In this document: positions 26,057 to 35,156 of the stretch, piece after piece
How positions within the stretch are numbered: position 1 is the stretch's first letter
Layout: every line of letters starts with the position of its first letter
Source: a bacterium
GTDB taxonomy: Bacteria > Desulfobacterota > Binatia > Binatales > Binataceae
DNA length: 64,000 nt
NCBI GenBank assembly: GCA_014896235.1
Contig: JADBKU010000013.1
Span: 1 to 64,000, forward strand
Reading direction: 5' to 3'
Program-made: the position numbers and the translations under genes
The notes under the pieces: model-generated
The model's input: the letters and a program-made list of their open reading frames with translations, nothing else
What the model was told of the DNA's origin: nothing
The model's database searches: none

Positions 26057-26806
26057 ATGATCCTTATCCTCTGCGCGTTCCGGGCGGAGTTCGCGCCGCT
26101 CCATGCCCGTCTTCAGGCGGTAAAAGACGCGGGGCTGCAATCCGTGAAAGGCTGCTACGGCACGCTCGCCGGCGTGAAGGTAATGCTTGCCGAAAGCGGC
26201 ATCGGGATGCGGCGCGCGCGCGCGACGGCGCGGCGCATTTTCGACAACGTGCGCGAGATCGATTGCGCGATTCTGACCGGCGTGGCCGGCGCGCTTTCCG
26301 CGCAGCTTAAAATCGGCGATCTCGTGCTGGCTGACCGGGTGATGGCGCGATCGGACAACGGTTATCGCCCCGAAATCACGCTTGACGCTCCGAGCGACTA
26401 CTACGAACGGGCTGCGGCGGCGCTGAACCGCCGCGGAATCGCGTATGTGCGCGGCGCGATTTTGACCAGCAAGCTGCCGATTTCCACCGCGGTGGAAAAG
26501 CGGCTTGCGGGCGCTCAATCGGGCGCGGTCGCGGTCGACATGGAGACCGCCGCGATCTCGCTTGAGGCTCAGGAGCGCGGCCATCCGTATATCGCGATGC
26601 GCACGATCATGGATACCGCCGATCACGATCTGGCCGCGGCCAGGTTCGCGAACGCCGACGGAACGGTTCAATATGGCAAAGCCGCGGCGGCCCTGCTGAC
26701 GCATCCGGGGATGGTCTTTGGAGTGATTCGGTTGGTAAGGAATCTTCGGCGCGCAGCGGACGCGATGGCGACGGCGGTGGCGCGAAGCGCGCCCTACCTC
26801 GATTGA
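26057..26806 (+). CDS. hpnG: HpnG, adenosylhopane nucleosidase/phosphorylase
   Basis: Releases adenine from adenosylhopane to give a (phospho)ribosylhopane, the second side-chain step of C35 hopanoids. The 249-residue protein has the purine-nucleoside-phosphorylase fold: MILILCAFRAEFAPLHARL at the start, the Gly-rich AESGIGMRRARATARRI, the core TGVAGALSAQLKIGDLVLAD and the substrate-site VAVDMETAAISLEAQ. It is divergent from hpnK and converges with the CruF-like gene (17 bp between stops), so it is transcribed opposite to the main operon although it acts directly after the HpnH product. The assignment to HpnG over MTA/SAH nucleosidase rests on the hopanoid neighbours and overall sequence. Confidence 0.88.
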   Translation: MILILCAFRAEFAPLHARLQAVKDAGLQSVKGCYGTLAGVKVMLAESGIGMRRARATARRIFDNVREIDCAILTGVAGALSAQLKIGDLVLADRVMARSDNGYRPEITLDAPSDYYERAAAALNRRGIAYVRGAILTSKLPISTAVEKRLAGAQSGAVAVDMETAAISLEAQERGHPYIAMRTIMDTADHDLAAARFANADGTVQYGKAAAALLTHPGMVFGVIRLVRNLRRAADAMATAVARSAPYLD

Positions 26807-26823
26807 CGCCGCGGCCGTCGCGC

Positions 26824-27744
26824 TCATTCCCGCCCGACCGCCGGACGGCGTCCCGACGGCGCCGGTTGTCGCTCGCCGAAAATCCCCGGCTGCTCGGGAA
26901 ATGAAGCCGCATCATAGGGAAAATCATTCAAATGGCGCTCGATCGCGCTCGCGTCGCCATAACTCTCCGGCCGCGTGACGATATGCAGCATCAACGCGAG
27001 CATCGGCAGGTACATGAAGATGCTCGCCCACGCGATTTCATCCGCGCGGATCGAAAACAGCATCGTAATGCCGAAACCGACGACGCCTAGATAGAGCGCC
27101 GGGCCGAGCAGCGCGCGCGATGGAAACGACGGACGGACGCCCATGGGCTTTTTCCCGCGTCGATTCATCATGCCGTCAAGCGTCTGGAAAATCGCGACCG
27201 CAAGCGCCGCGACGAAGAACCATCCAAGGTAATTGCTGATTGGCACGCCGAAATGGGGCCCTGGCGGATCGTACCAAAAGATCCGTCCGAGGAACCATCG
27301 ATCGCCGCGCACGCTCAGCGGATCCACCACCATATCGACCATCACCATGAACAGCGCGGCCATCAGCCAGACGCGCGGCGCGCGGCGGATTTTCCGCGTG
27401 TCGAGAATCCGCAGATCGGCGCCGCGCCGATAGAGCGGCGACGCCGCCAGCAAGGCCACGGTATAACTGGCGAACCCCAGAAAAGTGAACGACAGCGAGT
27501 CCATGAAGGGAACGCCGGCAATCCAGAGTTCCCGCCCGCGCGTCGCTTGGATGTAATGGTAAAGGCCGAACGGAAAGCCGTTGTGGACCGAACTCCACTC
27601 GCAGGCAAGGGCCACAGAATAGGTCAGCGCCGTGAACAGAATTGTCGCGCCGACGCCAAAATTGACGACCGAGATGAACAGGAACGCGGCGAGAAATATA
27701 AAAACGTACGGGCGCAGCGCGATTGTGGCGAGCAACAGATGCAT
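26824..27744 (-). CDS. CruF-like carotenoid biosynthesis membrane protein (DUF422)
   Basis: A 306-residue polytopic membrane protein of the CruF/carotenoid 1,2-hydratase family (DUF422). Family marks are ACEWSSVHNGFPFGLYHY, PFMDSLSFTFLGFASYT, the conserved VMVDMVVDPLSVRGDRWF and FGVPISNYLGWF, with about seven hydrophobic helices. Characterised relatives add water across the terminal double bond of acyclic carotenoids. Here it is the last gene of the hopanoid operon, 6 bases after the hpnA stop, with no phytoene synthase or desaturase visible in the window. It may act on carotenoids made elsewhere or on a squalene/hopanoid-type polyene; the sequence alone cannot decide. Confidence 0.85.
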   Translation of the reverse strand: MHLLLATIALRPYVFIFLAAFLFISVVNFGVGATILFTALTYSVALACEWSSVHNGFPFGLYHYIQATRGRELWIAGVPFMDSLSFTFLGFASYTVALLAASPLYRRGADLRILDTRKIRRAPRVWLMAALFMVMVDMVVDPLSVRGDRWFLGRIFWYDPPGPHFGVPISNYLGWFFVAALAVAIFQTLDGMMNRRGKKPMGVRPSFPSRALLGPALYLGVVGFGITMLFSIRADEIAWASIFMYLPMLALMLHIVTRPESYGDASAIERHLNDFPYDAASFPEQPGIFGERQPAPSGRRPAVGRE

Positions 27745-27750
27745 CCGCGA

Positions 27751-28752
27751 TCACGCGGCGGCCGGCGCCGCTCCAATTTCGCGAAAAAATTTCACCGCGC
27801 GCGCCAGGCCCTCATCGATCGGCGCCGATGTGTACCCCAGTTCGGCGCGCGCCTTGCCCGAATCGAAGAACATCTTCTTACGCGCCATCCGCACCTCGAC
27901 CAGGCTTGCTCGCGGCGCGCGATGGGTGATCGCACGAGCGATCGCTTCGCCCGCCAGCGCAAACATATACGCCGCGATCCACGGCACGCGGATTTTGGGC
28001 GCGGATAGCCCGGCGATTCTGCCCAGCCGCACGAGCATTTGCTGAAGGGTCAGATTTTCGCCGCCAAGAATATATTTCTCTCCCGCCGTTCCGCGCTCGG
28101 CGGCCAGCAGATGGCCGCGCGCGACATCTTCGACGCATACGAGATTCATGCCCGTGTCGATATAAGCCGGCATCCGCCGGTTCAGAAAATCGACGATGAT
28201 CCGCCCGGTCGGCGTCGGCTTATAATCGAGCGGACCAACCGGCGTGGAGGGATTGACGATAACGATCGGCGCCCCCGCGCGCGCCGCGTCCAACGCCGCC
28301 TGTTCCGCGAGGAACTTCGACCGTTTGTAGGGTCCGATCATTTCGGATATCGAAACGGGCGCGTCTTCGCGGCCGACGCCGTCCGCTCCGACGCCCAGCG
28401 TCCCGACGGTGCTGGTATAAACGATCCGGCTCACGCCGGCCCGCAACGACGCCGCGATAATGTTGCGCGTTCCTTCCACGTTGGTGGCGTACATCGGCGC
28501 TTCGTCAGGCGCCCACAGGCGATAGTCCGCGGCCACGTGAAAAACTTCATCGCATCCCGCCACCGCGCGCTCGAGTGAGTCCGGATCGCGCAGATCGGCG
28601 ACGACCGTTTCGCATTCGACTCCATCCAGCGCGCGCATATCCGAGCCGCCCCGCGCCATCGCGCGAACTTCGCGGCCGCTCTGCAACAGCGCGCGCGCCA
28701 CATGAGCCCCAACGAACCCGTTGGCGCCGGTAACGAGCGCTCGGCGTGTCAT
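27751..28752 (-). CDS. hpnA: HpnA, hopanoid-associated NAD-dependent epimerase-like protein
   Basis: A short-chain (extended) dehydrogenase/epimerase found in hopanoid loci, about 333 residues. It has the Rossmann motif ALVTGANGFVGAHVARAL at the N-terminus, a catalytic Ser/Thr in YTSTVGTLG, and YKRSKFLAE supplying the Tyr-x3-Lys pair. Its role in hopanoid modification is not settled; a sugar or side-chain redox function is assumed. I use the ATG at 28752 because it overlaps the hpnE stop as ATGA and gives the expected N-terminus MTRRALVTG; the frame is open 102 bases further. It is translationally coupled to hpnE and followed by the CruF-like gene. Confidence 0.88.
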   Translation of the reverse strand: MTRRALVTGANGFVGAHVARALLQSGREVRAMARGGSDMRALDGVECETVVADLRDPDSLERAVAGCDEVFHVAADYRLWAPDEAPMYATNVEGTRNIIAASLRAGVSRIVYTSTVGTLGVGADGVGREDAPVSISEMIGPYKRSKFLAEQAALDAARAGAPIVIVNPSTPVGPLDYKPTPTGRIIVDFLNRRMPAYIDTGMNLVCVEDVARGHLLAAERGTAGEKYILGGENLTLQQMLVRLGRIAGLSAPKIRVPWIAAYMFALAGEAIARAITHRAPRASLVEVRMARKKMFFDSGKARAELGYTSAPIDEGLARAVKFFREIGAAPAAA

Positions 28753-30125
28753 CGCGCCGCCTGCGCGCCGACCCGCGCAGCCAGGGCCGCGGCGGCGGCG
28801 TGACCGGAAGCGACCGCGCTCTCGATCGTCGCTGGCAAGCCGGTCTGAATCCAATCGCCGGCCAGAAAAAGGTTGCCGATCGGCGTGACAGTCGTCGGCC
28901 GACTCCGATCAGAAAGCGGATCCGGAGCGATGGTGGCGTGCTTTTCCTTGATTACGATCGCCTTGAGCACGCGCGCGTCGCGCGCCGCCGGAATCATCGC
29001 ACGCAGATCTTTCATCACCACGGCGGCCAATTCGTCATTTGAGCGATCGACAAATTTGCGCGCGCCGCTGATGACGAAGCTCAAGTAGCCCGGCGCGCGT
29101 TCGCCGTGGCGCTCGAAAATTCGCCGCTTGTTGAACAGCCACTGGGTGGAAGTGCCGATGAACCCGACAAAGGCCGAAGCCGTGACTTCCCGGTCGAGCC
29201 ACAGATGCACGCACACGATCGGAGAACTCTTGAGCGCGCAAATGCGGGAGAAAAAAGGATCGGCCGCCGCCGTTTCCGGCAGCAGCTTCAGAAAATTGCG
29301 CGGCGGAACCGCGGCGACAAAATTCGCCGCGCCCAGCCGTCCTCCATCGCGCAGGCGAACCGCGGCGATCCGTCCCGACTCGTCGAAGTCGAAGCCCTCC
29401 GCGATCGACCGGGTCGCGACCACTCCGCCCGAGCGATCGATCAACTTGCTGGCCGCGCCGCAATAAAGATCGCTCAGGCCGACCCGCGAATACACGAACG
29501 CGGAATCCGCGCGGCGCGAGAAGAAGGCGCGTTTGAGCACTTCGGCCAGCAACGCGGCCGAAGACAATTCGGGGTCGTCATTCAGGGTGGCGATCGCCAG
29601 CGGATACCAGAAACACTGCCGCGCGCGCTCGCCCTGCCCCAGCGAATCCATCAATTCCGCCACGCTGGTGCGCGCCAGCCGCTCGCGATCGCGCCTTCTG
29701 AGCGCCATCATTCGCACGCCGCCGGCGATCAGACGGACGCGCTCGCCCGCCGTCAAATGCGCGTAGCGCAGCAGCGCGCCGCTCATATGAAACGGCCCCG
29801 GCAATCGCGACGTGCGCAACGACGCCCGCCGCCCCGGCCCGTCGAGCATTTCAATTTCCAGATCGCGATGGAAAATCAGGCGATCGCGCGCGCCAATTCG
29901 ATCGAGGAACGCAAGCGTCTCGTGGTAGCAGCCCATCAAGACGTGCTGCCCGTTGTCGACAAAGTCGCCGGTGTCGTCGTCGGCGAAAGAATAGGCGCGG
30001 CCGCCCAAGGCCGGCTTGCTTTCAAGTACGGCGACTCGAAATCCTTTCTCGGCAAGCGCGGCCCCGGCCGCCAGTCCGGCGAAGCCGCCGCCGATTACGA
30101 CGACGTCCTTTGCTTCGACCGCCAT
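28749..30125 (-). CDS. hpnE: HpnE, hydroxysqualene reductase (FAD-dependent)
   Basis: Reduces hydroxysqualene to squalene, the last step of the three-protein HpnCDE route from farnesyl diphosphate. The protein (about 458 residues) has the FAD dinucleotide motif VVVIGGGFAGLAAGAALAEK, the amine-oxidase-family LGGRAYSFADD and the C-terminal FAD contact GNLFLAGDWIQTGLPATIES. The ATG at 30125 gives MAVEAKDVVVIGGG and overlaps the end of the HpnCD gene by 31 bases; the frame extends 42 bases upstream without a better site. It is inside the ten-gene operon, right after the fused enzyme that makes its substrate. Confidence 0.92.
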   Translation of the reverse strand: MAVEAKDVVVIGGGFAGLAAGAALAEKGFRVAVLESKPALGGRAYSFADDDTGDFVDNGQHVLMGCYHETLAFLDRIGARDRLIFHRDLEIEMLDGPGRRASLRTSRLPGPFHMSGALLRYAHLTAGERVRLIAGGVRMMALRRRDRERLARTSVAELMDSLGQGERARQCFWYPLAIATLNDDPELSSAALLAEVLKRAFFSRRADSAFVYSRVGLSDLYCGAASKLIDRSGGVVATRSIAEGFDFDESGRIAAVRLRDGGRLGAANFVAAVPPRNFLKLLPETAAADPFFSRICALKSSPIVCVHLWLDREVTASAFVGFIGTSTQWLFNKRRIFERHGERAPGYLSFVISGARKFVDRSNDELAAVVMKDLRAMIPAARDARVLKAIVIKEKHATIAPDPLSDRSRPTTVTPIGNLFLAGDWIQTGLPATIESAVASGHAAAAALAARVGAQAAR

Positions 30126-31936
30126 CTGACCCAGTTCGCGCCGCCGCCCAGGCGGGCGCGGCTCCATACGCGCGCGACGAGCGCCAGCTTGCGCGCGCTC
30201 GACAGACTGAAACGCTGCTCGAAGACGCGATAATCCGAACGAACGATTTCGTCGAGGATCGCGGAATAGATCACGCGCATGCCCTCGGCCGCGATCATCG
30301 AAGGCCGGTCGGCGTCCGACAGCGCCTCTTCCGCCTCGCGATAGAGCGAGCGCGCCCGCTCCGCCTCGAACGCCATCAGCGCGCGAAACTCCGGCGTGCG
30401 GGCGGAAACAAGGATGTCAGTCTCCGCGACGCCAAAGCGCCGCAAATCCTCGAGCGGCAGATAGATGCGTTCGCGGGCAGCGTCCTCGCGCACGTCGCGC
30501 AGGATATTGGTGAGCTGAAACGCAAGCCCGAGCTTCTCTGCGTAGATCCGAGTCGACGGCTCGCGATAGCCGAAAATCTCGATGCATATCAGCCCGACCG
30601 CCGACGCCACATGATGACAGTAGCGCTCGAGTTCGGCGAAAGTTTCGTAGCGCCGGCGCGTCAGGTCCATCTCGACGCCGTCGATCACCTCTTCGAAATG
30701 CCGGCGCGGGATATTGAAACGGCGCACATTGTCGGCCAGCGCGCGCGAAATCGGGCGCTTTGGAGAGCCTGCGTAAACATTGCCCAATTCTTCGCGCCAG
30801 CGCGCGAGCATCGCCGACGGATTGGCGACCGATTCGTCGTCGGCGATGTCGTCGATAAACCGGCAAAAGGCGTATACCGCGTGCAACGCGCGACGCTTCT
30901 CGCGCGGCAGCAGCATGAACGCGTAATAGAAATTCGACGAGGCGCGCCGCGTCACTTCTGCGCAGCGCGCATAATCGCGCTCGAGCGCTGCCGCGTCGGC
31001 CCGTCGCGCAGCTATCTTCTCAGTCCGCAACGCGCCCACGGAAAGCGTTCCATCCGACCGCCAGGTAATCGCGCTTGCCGAGTTTGGGGCGAGCGCGAAA
31101 ACATCGTAACCGATACGTTCAATCGCCCGAAGAATCCGCAGTCCGCCGCCCGCGAACATCAACACGTCCCGCCGCAGCCGCCCGTCCACGACGCACGCAA
31201 GTTCGGCGCCGTCGCGCAACATCGAACGCGCGACGCCGATCTCATGGCGCATCAGCGCGACGAAGCGCTCGTCCACCGCTCCCGCCCCAATCGCCTCGGG
31301 AGTCACGCCGAAGCGCGCCATGTCGCGCCGCGGAAAGTAGATGCGGCCTTTGCCGAAATCGATTGCGACGTCCTGCCAGAAATTCGCAAGCTGTAGACCC
31401 GAGCACACCAGGTCGGAAAGCCGCTGCCGCTCCACGTCGCGATAGCCGAACAGATACAGGACCAGCCGGCCGACCGGATTCGCGGAATAGCGCGCGTAGC
31501 CGAGCAAGTCGTCGAGCGTCTCGAACCCGCTGAAATTCACGTCGGAGCGGAACGCGCGCAACAGGTCCGCGAACGGCTGCCGCGGGATTTCGAACTTCCG
31601 AACCGTATCGGCCAGCGCGACGAACACCGGATGCTCAGGAACCCCGGCGTACGCCGCGTCAAGTTGCCGCTCCCATTCGTCCAGCCGAACAAGGTTGCGA
31701 TCCTCATCCGCGAAATCGTCGGCCATCCGCGCATACGCATAAATCGCATGCATATGCGGCCGCATCGCGCGCGGCATCAGCCATGACGCCACGGTAAAGT
31801 TCTCGTAGTGCGACCGCGCCAGCCGTCCGCACCAGGCGTACGCCTCGGCCACGCCGAACGGCGCCGCGGATGCGGCCTTGCCGTGCGGCGGCGCGATGCG
31901 CAGACCGCCGTCCGCCTGTGCGCTCGATTCCGTCAT
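30095..31936 (-). CDS. fused HpnC-HpnD: presqualene diphosphate and hydroxysqualene synthase
   Basis: One 613-residue protein made of two complete squalene/phytoene-synthase domains. Residues about 25-283 match HpnC, which turns presqualene diphosphate into hydroxysqualene; residues about 320-590 match HpnD, which makes presqualene diphosphate from two farnesyl diphosphates. Each half keeps both Asp-rich motifs: RMADDFADE and QDVAIDFGKGR in the first, FIDDIADDE and NILRDVREDAARER in the second. A roughly 35-residue linker joins them (about 284-320, SASAITWRSDGTLSVGALRT). No stop or frameshift separates the halves. In most bacteria hpnC and hpnD are adjacent separate genes. The start is the ATG at 31936, sharing a base with the dxr stop (TGATG); a GTG lies one codon earlier. 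HpnE follows with overlap. Confidence 0.93.
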   Translation of the reverse strand: MTESSAQADGGLRIAPPHGKAASAAPFGVAEAYAWCGRLARSHYENFTVASWLMPRAMRPHMHAIYAYARMADDFADEDRNLVRLDEWERQLDAAYAGVPEHPVFVALADTVRKFEIPRQPFADLLRAFRSDVNFSGFETLDDLLGYARYSANPVGRLVLYLFGYRDVERQRLSDLVCSGLQLANFWQDVAIDFGKGRIYFPRRDMARFGVTPEAIGAGAVDERFVALMRHEIGVARSMLRDGAELACVVDGRLRRDVLMFAGGGLRILRAIERIGYDVFALAPNSASAITWRSDGTLSVGALRTEKIAARRADAAALERDYARCAEVTRRASSNFYYAFMLLPREKRRALHAVYAFCRFIDDIADDESVANPSAMLARWREELGNVYAGSPKRPISRALADNVRRFNIPRRHFEEVIDGVEMDLTRRRYETFAELERYCHHVASAVGLICIEIFGYREPSTRIYAEKLGLAFQLTNILRDVREDAARERIYLPLEDLRRFGVAETDILVSARTPEFRALMAFEAERARSLYREAEEALSDADRPSMIAAEGMRVIYSAILDEIVRSDYRVFEQRFSLSSARKLALVARVWSRARLGGGANWVRWRSKQRTSS

Positions 31937-33114
31937 CACGCTCGCGCCGCGCTCGCGCCATCCCCGCCAATCAATTCGCGCGCCATCGCGCGCGCCCAGC
32001 CATCGACCTCAAGCGCGTCCTCAAGCGTGTGCGCGGGGCCGTTGCGATGACGTCCCATCACCGTTTCGACATGGCGCGGAATATCGGCGAAACGCGCGCG
32101 CCCGGCGAGAAACGCCGCCACCAGTTCCTCGTTCGCGGCGCTGAGGCACGCCGGCATCGTACCGCCCGCCCGCAACGCCTCATACGCCAGGCCGAGGCAC
32201 GGGAACTTCGCTGCGTCGGGCGGCTCGAAGGTCAGGTTTCCGCAGCGCGCGAACTCCAGCCGTTCGAGATGCTCCAGCGGCAGGCGATCGGGATACGCGA
32301 GCGCGAACGCCACGGGAATCGCCATGTCCGGCGTCGCCATCTCCGCCAGCACCGATCCGTCCACCAGCTCGACCATCGAATGAATCACGCTCTGCGGATG
32401 AATCACCACGTCGATCCGTTCCGGCGGAAGATCGAACAGCCAGCGCGCTTCGATCACCTCGAGGCCCTTGTTCATGAGGGTCGCCGAGTCGATCGTGATT
32501 TTCGCGCCCATCTTCCACGTCGGATGGTTGAGCGCGTCGGCGACCGTAATCGAACCGAAACGATCGATCGGCCAGGCGCGGAACGGCCCGCCCGACGCGG
32601 TCAGGATTATCCGCCTGACGCTCTCGCGCGGCCGGCCTTCGAGACACTGAAACACCGCGTTATGCTCGCTGTCGACGGGCAACAGCCGCACGCCATGCTC
32701 GCGCGCGGCGCGCGTCACAATTTCGCCCGCGACCACCATCACTTCCTTGTTGGCGAACGCGATATCCTTGCCCGCGCGAATCGCCGCGAGCGTCGGGCCG
32801 AGCCCGATCGCGCCCACCAGCGCCGACATCACGAGCCGCGTCCGTGGATACGTGGCGACCGCGATCGCGCCGTCGGCGCCGTGGATGATGCGCGGCTTGA
32901 GCGGCGCGACCCTTCGCGCCAACTCATCCGCCAGCTCCCGCGTGGCGACCGAAACCAGTTCCGGCTCGAAACGCCGCACCTGTTCCGCGAGCAACGCGAC
33001 GTTGCGTCCGGCCGCCATCGCGGCGACGCGAAAGCGATCCTGAAACCGCCCGACGACGTCGAGCGTCGTGACGCCGACCGATCCGGTCGATCCCAGTATG
33101 GCGATTTCCTTCAT
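31936..33114 (-). CDS. dxr: 1-deoxy-D-xylulose 5-phosphate reductoisomerase
   Basis: Converts DXP to 2-C-methyl-D-erythritol 4-phosphate with NADPH, the committed step of the MEP isoprenoid pathway. The 392-residue protein has the NADPH motif ILGSTGSVGVTTLDVV, the metal/substrate loops PVDSEHNAVFQCL and LTASGGPFRAWP, and the C-terminal region PTWKMGAKITIDSATLMNKG, all canonical. dxr more often sits beside cdsA and rseP; here it lies between squalene-hopene cyclase (16 bp away) and hpnCD (1-base overlap), which ties isoprenoid precursor supply to hopanoid output. Confidence 0.97.
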   Translation of the reverse strand: MKEIAILGSTGSVGVTTLDVVGRFQDRFRVAAMAAGRNVALLAEQVRRFEPELVSVATRELADELARRVAPLKPRIIHGADGAIAVATYPRTRLVMSALVGAIGLGPTLAAIRAGKDIAFANKEVMVVAGEIVTRAAREHGVRLLPVDSEHNAVFQCLEGRPRESVRRIILTASGGPFRAWPIDRFGSITVADALNHPTWKMGAKITIDSATLMNKGLEVIEARWLFDLPPERIDVVIHPQSVIHSMVELVDGSVLAEMATPDMAIPVAFALAYPDRLPLEHLERLEFARCGNLTFEPPDAAKFPCLGLAYEALRAGGTMPACLSAANEELVAAFLAGRARFADIPRHVETVMGRHRNGPAHTLEDALEVDGWARAMARELIGGDGASAARA

Positions 33115-33130
33115 GGCGCCCGCAGCTGCC

Positions 33131-35095
33131 TCAGCGCGCGCCGCCGTCGGCCATCCGCCGTCTGAGCCGCCCGAGCGCCATCAGCGGAAAATAGTGCGCG
33201 TACATGTGGTAGCGCAGATAAAAATGGTTGGGGAATCCCGTGCCGGTAAATTCGAGGTCCTCCCACCTGCCTTCGCCGTTCTGTTGGTCGAACAGCCACA
33301 AGGCCGCCCGCATCAGATTGTCGCTCAACCCGTCCTCGGCCGCGAGCAGGCCGATCATGCCCCACGCGGTTTGGGACGGCGTGCTCGCGCCCTTGCCTTT
33401 ATACGACGGATCGCGATCCGCCTTGCAGCTCTCGCCCCATCCGCCGTCCGCGTTCTGCACCGACTTCAGCCACTCGGCCGCCCGCTTGATCCACGCCTCG
33501 CTCATATCGGCGCCGATCGCGCGCAGGCCCGAAAGCGCGGAAAAAGTTCCGTAAATATAGCTGACGCCCCATCGCCCCCACCACGATCCATCGGCCTTCT
33601 GGTCGCGCTTCAGCCACGCGATCGCGCGCTGCGCCACCGGATGGTCCGCGCGATAGCCGACCGCGCCCATCATTTCCAGCACGCGGCCGGTCAGGTCAGC
33701 GCACGCCGGGTCGGTCGACGCCTCGACGTCCGCGAACGGCGCATGATTCAGCCACCGGGAATCGTTGTCGGCGTCGAACGCGGCGAAGCCGCCGTTGCGC
33801 CACTGCATCCCCATCACCCAGTTAGCGCCCAGCCGGATCGCGCGCTCGCGCGCCGCCGCGTCGTCGTGCGCCGCTTCGGCCAGCACCATCAGAATCACCG
33901 CCGAATCGTCAACATCGGGATACCAGTCGTTGTAAAACTCGAACGCCCATCCGCCAGGTTCCAGATCCGGCCGCTTCACCGACCAGTCGCCGCGCTTGAA
34001 GATCTGATGCTCGATCAGCCATCGCGCCGCGGCGCGGAGCGCCGGATGGTCGCCGGGCGTGCCCGAGTCGAGCAGCGCTTTCGCCGCCAGCGCAGTGTCC
34101 CAGTTCGGCGACACGCACGGCTGATAGAGGATCCGGTCGCCCATGTCCCAGATCAATTCGCGCGCGGCTTCCAGCGCCTTGGCGATCACCGGATGATCAT
34201 TGCGGTAGCCGAGGCCCTTCAGCGCCATCGGCGTAAGCAGGTAGCACGGCTGGATTCCGCCCCATGACCCGTTGGCGTCCTGATGCTCGAGCAGCCAGTT
34301 TTCGGCGTAACGAATCGCGCGGGCGCGCAGCCGGCGCGAATGTATCCGCTCGTAGCCGCGCAGCGCCTTGTCGGCGGCCAGCAGCGCATTGCGCAGCGAG
34401 AACAGGCGCGCGCTGCGCGGCATCCTGAATTTGGTGAAGTGCGGCGGCTGGATATAGAGCTCCAGCACGCCTTCGCGCCAATCGACGACGCGCACCGGCC
34501 GCGCCGCCTGCAGCGTCATCAGCGCGAACAGGGTGCCGCGCGCCCATGACGAAAGCTCGTACATGTTGACCGGAAACCAGCTCGGCAAAAGCGTGATTTC
34601 GATCGGCAACGCCGGCGTCGCGCTCCACGGCGCCTGGTTCATCGCGGCGAGATAGAAGCGCGCCAGCGTGCCGGCGTTGGCGATTCCGCCTTGCGACAGC
34701 ACGAACCGCCGCGCCTGGATCATCGCCTCGTTGTTCGGGCGCATCCCGGTAAGCTTCAGCGCGAAATAGGTTTCGATCGTGGTCGAGAGATGGCTTTCGG
34801 CGCCCGGAAACAACGACCACCCGCCGTCCGCCTGCTGCGTGTCGAGCAGCAGGCGCTTAAGTTTCGTCTCCAGTTCCGGGTCGCGTTCGACCTCCATGAA
34901 GCGGTTGAAGATGATGTACTCCGCGTTCATTTCGGCGTTCGCTTCGAGCGCCGCCTGCCAGTAACCTTCGGGCCGCTGCTGCCGAATAAGTGAGTCGCGC
35001 GCCTGCGCGATCGCGAAATCGAGACGCGCCGAGAATTCGTCGCGCGCCGGCGCCGCCGCGCCGTGTCCGTTCATTGCCTGCGAAACCTGGTCCAT
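33131..35095 (-). CDS. shc: squalene-hopene cyclase
   Basis: Cyclises squalene to hopene and diplopterol on the inner membrane. The 654-residue class II terpene cyclase has the acid motif DVDD at residues 394-397 and many QW-type repeats, for example QQADGGWSLFPG, QDANGSWGGIQPC, RDQKADGSWWGRWG and VQNADGGWGES. It carries no signal peptide; the start at 35095 (MDQVSQAMNG) has a near-adjacent GGAG and an alternative Met eight residues on. It is 61 bp downstream of the dehydrogenase gene and 16 bp upstream of dxr in the ten-gene operon. Confidence 0.97.
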   Translation of the reverse strand: MDQVSQAMNGHGAAAPARDEFSARLDFAIAQARDSLIRQQRPEGYWQAALEANAEMNAEYIIFNRFMEVERDPELETKLKRLLLDTQQADGGWSLFPGAESHLSTTIETYFALKLTGMRPNNEAMIQARRFVLSQGGIANAGTLARFYLAAMNQAPWSATPALPIEITLLPSWFPVNMYELSSWARGTLFALMTLQAARPVRVVDWREGVLELYIQPPHFTKFRMPRSARLFSLRNALLAADKALRGYERIHSRRLRARAIRYAENWLLEHQDANGSWGGIQPCYLLTPMALKGLGYRNDHPVIAKALEAARELIWDMGDRILYQPCVSPNWDTALAAKALLDSGTPGDHPALRAAARWLIEHQIFKRGDWSVKRPDLEPGGWAFEFYNDWYPDVDDSAVILMVLAEAAHDDAAARERAIRLGANWVMGMQWRNGGFAAFDADNDSRWLNHAPFADVEASTDPACADLTGRVLEMMGAVGYRADHPVAQRAIAWLKRDQKADGSWWGRWGVSYIYGTFSALSGLRAIGADMSEAWIKRAAEWLKSVQNADGGWGESCKADRDPSYKGKGASTPSQTAWGMIGLLAAEDGLSDNLMRAALWLFDQQNGEGRWEDLEFTGTGFPNHFYLRYHMYAHYFPLMALGRLRRRMADGGAR

Positions 35096-35156
35096 ACTCC
35101 GCTACGTTTGCGCCTCCGCCCGGTGATGCTGCGGCGCGCTCTCTTGACTCGCGCGC

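Noticed and set aside
31020-31080. Possibility that HpnC and HpnD are separate genes with a missed stop
   Set aside because: The frame stays open through the linker, with no internal ATG plus ribosome binding site at the start of the HpnD part, so a fusion is the simplest reading.
30110-31396. Plus-strand open frame of 428 codons opposite hpnCD
   Set aside because: Arg/His/Gln-rich antisense composition; the true gene on the minus strand has both catalytic motif sets.
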